Of a stretch of DNA of 64,000 nucleotides, positions 57,201 to 64,000 are shown in pieces. The first letter of the stretch is position 1, and the number at the start of each line of letters is the position of its first letter. Below the pieces are notes generated by a model. The model saw only the letters and a program-made list of their open reading frames with translations, was not told where the DNA came from and did no database searches. Origin of the DNA: Lepraria neglecta (taxonomy: Eukaryota; Ascomycota; Lecanoromycetes; Lecanorales; Stereocaulaceae); contig CM065652.1 of NCBI GenBank assembly GCA_033220425.1, forward strand, positions 3,100,001 through 3,164,000, written 5' to 3'. Made by a program: the position numbers and the translations under genes.

Positions 57201-59502
57201 CATCATCCTTGGACTCCCATCCACTCAATACAAGCATTATGGTGCCTCCTGGTTTAACGAGCACTGCGGCCTGGTTGAGCCACTTGGCCGACGCAGCCAG
57301 CACAACATCGTATGCATCAGCCTCGAAGCCGCGCGCGACAGGGTTGGTGCCAGGCCGGAGGGTTCGAAACCGCACCGGGGATCCTTTGAGGCGCTCCGCG
57401 GCGTCGTCGAAGCGGCCTAGTGTAGCGTCAACGAAATCGTGTGAAGTCACTTTGTTATGGATCGCAACAGCATTCAGGATCTCTTCAGACAGGTCCACGC
57501 TAGCGCCCAGCCCGATGATTGACTGACCATGACCTCTCAAGGCGACTTGGGCAATGAGATCGGCCAAAGCTAGGTTTGGTGGCAAGTCTTCGGCACGCAC
57601 ATGATCAATACCAATTTGCCAGTCAAGTTCGTAACATATTTCACGCGCACCATTAGATGCGCCTCCAGCATCTTTAGATCCCAGACTTCTGAACTCCATA
57701 CTAGAGATAGAGAGCACACGGTGGCCGCTCGCCAAGGCAGAAATGTCGGAAACGGCGGTACGGAAATGGCTGGATGTGAGCAGCACCGAGATATCCAGCC
57801 CGGAACCTGGTTTTTGTAGCGAAGGGGTGGTAGCGATCAGCAGCTCGTCGACATGTGTCGGCATGATGGATCCGGGGCCTAGACGCCGGCCCACAAGCGG
57901 CAACGCCGTTTGGAACACAAGGTCGAGGGTGGATGGATGAATGAGGTGCGGACGCTGATGCTTGGCCGGCATCGAAGCCTTGATATCGAGGATCTCAAAC
58001 GAGGACGAAGCCTGCGATGCATCGGCTGCCATGGTGATGAAATTGAGACCGGCGAATGCCGGGCCGTATGTGTTGCCGACAGCGTCCATTTGGCGGTAGA
58101 GGGTCTCCTTAGGAGTAGTGTCGCTGCCGGGTGGGAGCTTGGGCACTTCCTCTTTTGTTGTCTCCGTCGTGGCATCGTTCTCGGCCAGCACGCCCTCGAC
58201 AACGCCAGTGGCATGCTCATACCACTCGCCGCTGTCCGAGAGTGCCGTGATACTGAAAGAGAAGGCAAGATCCGAGCCGTGCTGTGGCTTGAAACTCAAT
58301 TGCAGCTCCACCCGTTGCTTGTCGGGCACAACAAGTCCGCGTTTGAACGAGATATCATGGAGGGCTACTGTCTCAAGCGGCCGCTGCGGGAAGCGCTGGC
58401 GGGCGAGCTGTGCAGCTCCCTCAACCGCCATGCAGACGTAGCCCGCGCCTGGGAAGACGGTCAGCCTATCAACCACGTGGTCCGCTAGCCACGGCATAGT
58501 CGCTTGACTGAGGAAGTGACGCCACCGCGGCTCGATATCTGTTCCGTCAAGAACTGGCACTCCCAGAAGATCATGATAAGGCTCTTTGCGCAGGCGGTAC
58601 GCTCGTGCCACACGTGACTCGTGCCAGTGCTTCTTCGAATGGTCCCACGTATAGGCGGGCAGATCGTGTAGCACCGTAGCCGTATCTGCGCCAGAGGCCA
58701 GCGCCAACACAGCGTCCCAGTTAATTTGGGCGCTGAGCTCGAACAGCTTGCCAGCTAAGGCCAATGTGCTGGCGACCGCACTCACCTTGCGCTGCAGGGG
58801 GGCGTGGTAGACAAAGGAAGTTTTGGGCATGTCTGGGTGCTGGAGACACTGTCGGACAGGTCCCGAAAGCGCAGGATGTGGGCCGATCTCGATGTAGAAA
58901 GCCTGCTGACCGAGCTGATGGCGCGCCTTGCCGAGAGCTTGGACCGCATCGCTAAAGCGAACGGGGGACACGAAGTTGGCAATCCAGTACTCTGCGCCGA
59001 AGCCAGATGTCTTGGGCTGGCCTGTGACGGATGAGAAAAAGGCGACTTCCTCGTCATTGTTCTCGACGTCTAAGCCGCCGAGACGGGCACGGTAGTCGTC
59101 GGCAACCGCTCGCATGTGGTGCGAGTGGTATGCCGTGTCGACCTGCAGCTTGCGGTGGAAGGTGCCATCGTCAGCGGCAGTAATGCGCTCGTCCACTTCA
59201 TTTACCGCATCGGCATCACCCGAAATCGTTACGCTACGAGGACCGTTGATACAGGCAACCAAAGCCTTGCCTAGGGTCAAACCCTTGAGGTATTTAGCGG
59301 CGTCGTCCTCACCGAGCCCAACTGACAGCATAGCCCCAGGGCCCAAGCCTTTGGTCTTGACGGCAGCCGCCATGCAGCCGCGGTGGAAGGCGACCTTGAT
59401 GGCGGTCGAGTGCGACAGGTGGCCGGCCGCGTAGGCTGCAGCAATTTCGCCACTCGAGTGGCCTACCACGGTGCGCGGTCGTACCCCTTGTGCACGGAGC
59501 AT
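54292..59502 (-). pseudogene. Highly reducing type I polyketide synthase lacking KS and the start of AT
   Basis: Two exons, 59502-55210 and 55152-54292, join at phase 0 across a 57-base intron and leave 1717 aa, against about 2300-2500 for a complete HR-PKS. The frame opens inside the acyltransferase: VVGHSSGEIAAAYAAG with Ser16 starts the protein. Then come DH (WLADHVVDRLTVFPGAGY, near residue 340), a methyltransferase-like region (about 650-800) without a recognisable SAM motif, ER (VGASAKSLTPGDRVVAVAPI, near 1070), KR (ATYVMAGGLGDIGQRF, near 1337; SLSSVSSIVGASAEASYNAG) and ACP (LGLDSLVAVELRNW, near 1668). A TAG stands just before the first ATG, in a TLA-stop-YM context, and no KS sequence follows upstream. 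The rest of the frame is open and clean. The 5' end was probably lost by deletion. Chain extension is not possible without KS. Confidence 0.92.
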
Positions 59503-59712
59503 ATACTAGGCTAAAGTGCAATTATGGCAACGAATTGCCGTGACCCTGCCGCAATGCATCAAGTCTAAGTAAGGCCACTGACGTTGATGAAATCCCAATA
59601 ACGAATCTATGAAACAGCTCTCTAAACCAGCGTAGACGTCGACATCCTCCTTCTGCTACCGTCGTCTTGCCCACGGGGTCTAAGCTTCACAACAAGCAAT
59701 CAAGTCGTCGCA
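59503..59712. promoter_or_regulatory. Short divergent region between truncated PKS and acyltransferase
   Basis: Only 210 bases separate the two divergent reading frames. In the ancestral cluster the missing KS and AT start (roughly 1.7 kb of coding) would have occupied this place, so the sequence is a deletion junction plus the acyltransferase 5' flank. No specific binding site is identified. Confidence 0.4.
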
Positions 59713-61282
59713 ATGGCTTCAGACGAGATTCACATCGTACTAAGCCCTTTGAACTACGTCCCGCCTCGCAACTACGTCCGCCTTCTCTTCCCCCTCTCTC
59801 TAAATCCCGGCGTCGACGAAAAAGTCGTGTTCAACGACCTCCGCGAAGCACTCCACAAGACCTTCGTCCAGGAACCCTGGGTCAGCGGTAGAGTCTTCCG
59901 CCAGTCGCCAGACACACCGGGATGGCGCCCAGGGCAGCTCGAGATCCGGCACCGTCCTACCCGCCAGATGGACCACGACCATACCAGCTGAAATACCAGC
60001 GTCTTGACACCGACTGGACGTACACCGACCTCAGGGACGCCGGCTTCCCCAGCGGAATTTTCGACGAACAGCTTCTCCTCGATGCACCCCGAGTGGGCGA
60101 CGTGGACGTGGGCGGTGCGCAAATCTTTGTGGGCCAGGCTAATTTCCTGGAAGGTGGCCTGCTGCTAGGCATGACATTCGTCCACGCGGCCACAGACGCC
60201 ATGGCTATGCTCAACATCCAGAAGCTGTGGGCCGAGAATTTCCGGGAGCTGCACGAGCGCGACGCCGGTGGGAAGATCGCCCCATCGCGCTTCACCGCCA
60301 CGGACAACGACCGCACCCTCCCCGAAAAACTCTGGCAACGCGGAACCGGCGGGCGGGGACCAAGCCGTAACCCAGACGACCCATGGCTCAGGGGTCTGGC
60401 GTGCCTAGACTCTAACTATCCAGGCGATGTCGACGTCACCGGCGCCACGCAGCGAGCAGCAGCAGCAGCAGCAGTAGCAACAGCTAAAGTCAATGGGCAC
60501 ACCACCAACGGCGACGACAAGCCAACCACCAACGGCTCTCACCACTCTCCCCGCACAATGCTCAACCGCGTCATGTTCCTCTCAAGCGAAGACCTCTCCG
60601 CCCTCGGGAAAGAATGCGCGCTCGAACCCCTCCCACCGGGCGCCTCCCCCCTCTCCATCAGCGACACCATCAACGCGATCTTCTGGCGAGGTGTGATGCG
60701 CGCGCGCTCTGCTGCCGCAACCGCGCGCTCCACCCCCTGGACCCCATCTCGGTCTTCGAATCCCCCGTCGACGTGCGCAACGCCTTCTCCGCCGACTTCC
60801 CGCCAGACTACCTGGGCAACTGCTTCCTCCTCAACACCGCGCGCATGCCGCTGGCCAAGCTGGTCGCCCCCTCCACCCCGCTCGGGCGCATAGCGCAGGC
60901 TCTCCGGCAGGGCGCCGCGGGCGTCGATAGCGGCGCTGTGCATGATGCGCATGCACTTCTACGCTCAACGCCCGATCTATCGCGCGTCCAAGGGCGCTTT
61001 GTGGAGCGGCCTAAGAGCGCGGATTTGCTGCTGAGCAATGTCATTGCGTTGCCGATGAGCGAGATCAAATTCCGAGGGCGGTATTTTGGGAACGGCGGGA
61101 CGCCGCATGCGCTGAGGGTGCTGCATGGGCCGTACGCACCTGATGTAAGGCTGGGACATGTGCTGCCGCGGAACCCGAAGCATGGCGGGGTGGAGCTGAG
61201 TGTGAATTTGTTTGAGGATGAGATGGTATATTTGGATGCGGATGAGGAGTTTGGGAGGTATTTGGTTACGATTGAGGCGTGA
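59713..61282 (+). CDS. BAHD/trichothecene-3-O-acetyltransferase-like acyltransferase, two frame breaks
   Basis: An acyl-CoA-dependent O- or N-acyltransferase of the fungal BAHD-like family, likely to decorate a secondary metabolite. It begins MASDEIHIVLSPLNYVPPRN with strands typical of the family, and the catalytic HXXXD is in FVHAATDAMAM. The C-terminal part has DPISVFESPVDVRNAFSADF, PPDYLGNCFLL and, in place of the DFGWG loop, RYFGNGGTPHALRV. Coding uses three frames in turn, changing near 59957 (after EIRHR) and at a run of five C at 60731-60735. One missing base at each place would explain both. This may be a sequencing error or real inactivation. A GCA/CAG microsatellite (60449-60485) codes for an Ala stretch in a linker. 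No introns were seen. It is divergent from the PKS and near an MFS exporter. Confidence 0.85.
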
Positions 61283-61821
61283 GGGCAGGGAGATGTGGGG
61301 GTTTAGACAGACGTTAGAGAATCTATTAGCATGACTACTAGATGTTAAGCCCCGGGCTAAGTACCGGTAGCAAATTTGCTTCCCGACACTAAACCAGGCC
61401 GCTCAAAGCTAGAAGATAGTCAAGGCCTGCTAGAGAGAAACCTTAATGATACTTCCTACGTATCTAGACAATAGAGATAAAAGGTATAAAAAAGATAATT
61501 CTCTGCGCTGTAAGAAGTATACGCGATTACGCTGACAGTAATATACAGGCTAGTGCAATGAGATTTCACCTTAATGTTAACTGCGCCAGGGTCCAGAGCT
61601 TTTAACAAGAATGTAATTCTATATCTTTGATTATAATAACAATCCGCTTGAAGGAGAGAGTCCTTTAAGACCATAGTCCCGACGATTAACACTAGACGCT
61701 ATATTGGTATCGAGGCTTCTCAGCGAAAATCCCACAGCGAGCCCTTCCATGCTTTTTCTTCTGCCGTAGTCGGACTCTACCCCTAGTGCAAAGCGGTGAC
61801 CCGCAAACCAGACCATCGTCT
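61283..61821. other. Convergent intergenic region, TA-rich
   Basis: Between the 3' ends of the acyltransferase and the MFS gene. It is rich in TA steps and CTAGA-like words, as in mutated repeats. An ORF at 62200-61631 (-) is a shadow of the MFS exon. Nothing else was seen. Confidence 0.45.
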
Positions 61822-63547
61822 CTAGGCCTTGTTCTGGACATGTTTGCTCATAGCCCGCACCTTGTGGCCATATTTGTACAGGATGAACGGTACAGGCGCC
61901 ATGATAGTAGCTACGATGGCCACGATTGTCAACGACCAGTGCGGGCCTATTTTCTCGTACATTTTGACCGAGGCTGGGCTCAGCGCGCCGGAAATTATGT
62001 AGCACGAAAAGGTCATGAAGCCCAGAGCGGATGCCGCGTACTGCAGATATACGAAGATGATGTATATATAGGAGGTGGTGAAGATGCAGACTAGGGCGTA
62101 GCCGAAGATGCCCGAGGCCACGATGGGCGACCAGATGCTGATGTCGCTCTGCGAAGAAGGTCAGCGCGCAGAAAATAGGGGGAAGAAAGGCTTGGTTCAC
62201 TTACATAGCAGGTCCACGCCATCCAAAACAGTGAGATGGGCATCAGGATTGAAGCGCCGGCCATTGCCCAGTATAGGGACACCTCTGGCTGTAGGGGCTG
62301 GCCCGCGGCGGCGGCCTTTACAGCAGCCTTCTTGGTCAAGGAGTATATATAGGGGATCAGGGCGATGGCGACGAAGATGCCCGGCATCATGGCGGTCCAG
62401 ATGATAAAGGTTATGCTCGTGGTAATGCCGTACACCCTGGTGAAGATGAAGGGGTAGCCATTCAAGAAGGTAAAGAGCAACAAAACCAGATAGAAACTGA
62501 AGACGAGGATGATAGGCTCGGTCCAGATCATGGTGAAAGGTCGGTACACGTTGGTCAGCAGCCGCGTGCCGAGCGAGCTGGCCGACGCGTGCGTAGCCTG
62601 GTATCGATTGTCGCCCGTCAACTCGCGCAGGTGCTTGGCACGCCATTCCAGCAGCACAGGGCTGTACGTCTCAGGTTGGGCGAGCAGCACAAAAATCAGC
62701 GTGGCGCCGACGATTATCAAGGAGATCCAGTCGGCCCACGCGAAGCCGATGTCGGGCGTGTAGGCACCGACTACGGGACCCAGAATGGGTCCCGCATAGG
62801 CGGCGAAGGTGACCAACGGCAGGCCGAAGGGGAGCTGCATGGGAGTCCAGATGTCGCCGATCGTGCCGCCCGCCACTGTCATAGGGCTGGCCGCGAACAC
62901 GGCGTATATGAAGCGGAAGGCGAGAGCAGCACCGTAATTGGGCGCCAGGGCCTTGGCCATGATGAACAGCAGTACCACAATCATGGTGCTGAAATAGACG
63001 GCATTGCGGCCGAAGGTTTCGGAGAAGGGGCCAGAGAAAAGCGAGCCTACTCCGGTGCCGATAAGAAAGATGCCTGCGATTGTTCAGTTGGCGCTCATGT
63101 TTGCTGATTGGCAAGTGAGGTCTTACCGGTGGTCATGGATCCAGCCATGGCATTCACGTGAAAGTGTGCGTTGAAGGCAGCTTGTGTGGGACCCTCAATC
63201 GAGGTGAGCATTGTCAGAGGAATGGTGAGAGCACAGCAAGTCAGCATGGCCATCCACTTCTTGCCCAGTGTCCAGTTCAGGGGATTGCTGGGGTCGTTCT
63301 CTTTCCAGCCGACCTCGAAGATGACGCTGCCGTCGCCCTCCTCTGGACGCGACACTGTGACGCCTGGCACCAGCGTCATTTCCTTAGACTCTTCCTCCCT
63401 GGACTTATCCTTCTTGGGCTCTTCCTCCTTGGGCTCAGGTGAGAATGTGCTCATGGCCGAGCTGCCAGATCGCTCGGCGTGGTGGGCGTGTGCCAGGTCC
63501 TCCTGTACTTCCCGCCGTAGACAGCGATACTGGAAGAAGAACGACAT
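61822..63547 (-). CDS. MFS transporter, DHA1 (Tpo1/Flr1-like) drug:H+ antiporter
   Basis: A 12-helix major facilitator exporter in the plasma membrane. Three exons, 63547-63127, 63073-62205 and 62148-61822, match in phase with introns of 53 and 56 bases, giving 538 aa. A charged N-terminus (EEEPKKDKSREEESKEM) precedes DPSNPLNWTLGKKWM, the classic fungal DHA1 lead-in to TM1. Other landmarks are LIGTGVGSLFSGPFSETFGR (loop 2-3 motif A), SPMTVAGGTIGDIW, GPILGPVVGAY (motif C, antiporter signature) and YLQYAASALGFMTFSCYIIS. The C-terminus ends VRAMSKHVQNKA. It is intact, unlike its PKS and acyltransferase neighbours, and probably exported or gave resistance to their product. The start is the first ATG of the frame. 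Confidence 0.93.
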
Positions 63548-64000
63548 GGTGAAGCTGCAGAAATCAACCTAGAACGCGCCACTCGTAAGTCGTAACTCAA
63601 CCCAAGCCGACTGGGATTGATTGTCTACCTACTTGGAAAAGCTGACGACGAAGTAATGGGGATCGATAAGGAGAAAGGGAAAGGAGTTCTCAATAAACAG
63701 TAAGTGACCGCTCACCGATCGGCAGGAATGGAAGTTTATACTGAGATGTACCGAGACTCTACCGATTGCTTTGAAATCAAACGCGGGACCTACTACAGGC
63801 GCATCCTTTGCCTTAGACCCTAGGCAGGCCCGATTAGTGACAACGCTACTTCACGATAAGCGCCGGAAATTATTGGAAATGATGCAATTACTCTGCTGAC
63901 CGCTATTGGCATCGACAGGTGCTTTCCGTACTTTACTACCGAGCTTTGTGCAACCCATCCCGAGAAGATCTAAAGCGCATAAAGCCTCTCTATTGGGTAT
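63548..64000. other. Upstream flank of the MFS gene
   Basis: The presumed promoter of the transporter. No ORF or repeat was seen. The last 250 bases are relatively TA-rich. Confidence 0.5.

Noticed and set aside
1-64000. CRISPR arrays, bacterial operons and ribosome binding sites
   Set aside because: The window is eukaryotic with spliceosomal introns; no regularly spaced short repeats were seen.
1-64000. tRNA or rRNA genes
   Set aside because: I looked for T-loop-like GTTCGA(A/G)TC strings with matching flanks and found none convincing; a covariance-model search would be decisive.

Overview
The window is nuclear DNA of a filamentous ascomycete (Pezizomycotina). Genes carry short introns of mostly 44-65 bases with GTAAGT-, GTGAGT- or GTACGT-type donors. 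The gene set includes a velvet regulator, a highly reducing polyketide synthase and fungal-only families. Several introns look like introner-like elements, which are best known from Dothideomycetes, so that class is the best guess. The species cannot be named from the sequence.

Layout. 0-5 kb: the 3' end of an unknown gene, a long broken reading frame on the minus strand, and an intact 7-exon vosA-type velvet gene. 5-11.3 kb: gene-poor DNA with a diverged repeat family at 9.3-10.8 kb. 11.3-23 kb: housekeeping genes, namely a Rid1-like GBD/FH3 protein, an NRAMP metal transporter, Vps60/CHMP5 and a Sit4-associated (SAPS) phosphatase subunit. 23.5-26 kb: two decaying genes around a tandem repeat. 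26.8-35.7 kb: a single-pass membrane protein, an RCC1-repeat protein, an alpha/beta hydrolase, a small conserved protein and a mitochondrial PDK-type kinase. 36.6-41.3 kb: a degraded region with a broken membrane-anchored protein, a broken adenylate-forming enzyme and a Tc1-like transposase fragment. 41.5-46 kb: a conserved 770-aa protein and a multi-pass membrane protein. 46-48.6 kb: AT-rich, with a possible solo LTR. 48.6-52.7 kb: a 12-exon GH63-type glycosidase. 53.5-54 kb: a tandem repeat. 54.3-63.5 kb: a small secondary-metabolite locus with a PKS lacking its KS domain, a divergent BAHD-type acyltransferase and an MFS transporter.

The most interesting signal is a family of roughly 120-165 base introns that resemble one another. 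Two lie in the broken adenylate-forming gene, up to four consecutive ones in the GH63 gene, and one in the broken gene at 25 kb. Three of them align from the GTACGT donor nearly to the 3' end, which is the pattern of introner-like elements, sequences that spread as introns.

Two kinds of gene damage recur. Single-base frame breaks often fall in homopolymers (vps60, the acyltransferase, the 23.7 kb and 36.8 kb genes) and may be sequencing errors. Stop codons at positions where Trp or Gln is expected, all C:G to T:A in type, look like genuine decay. The PKS locus appears to be a relic: without KS and the front of AT the synthase cannot extend a chain alone, while the exporter remains intact.
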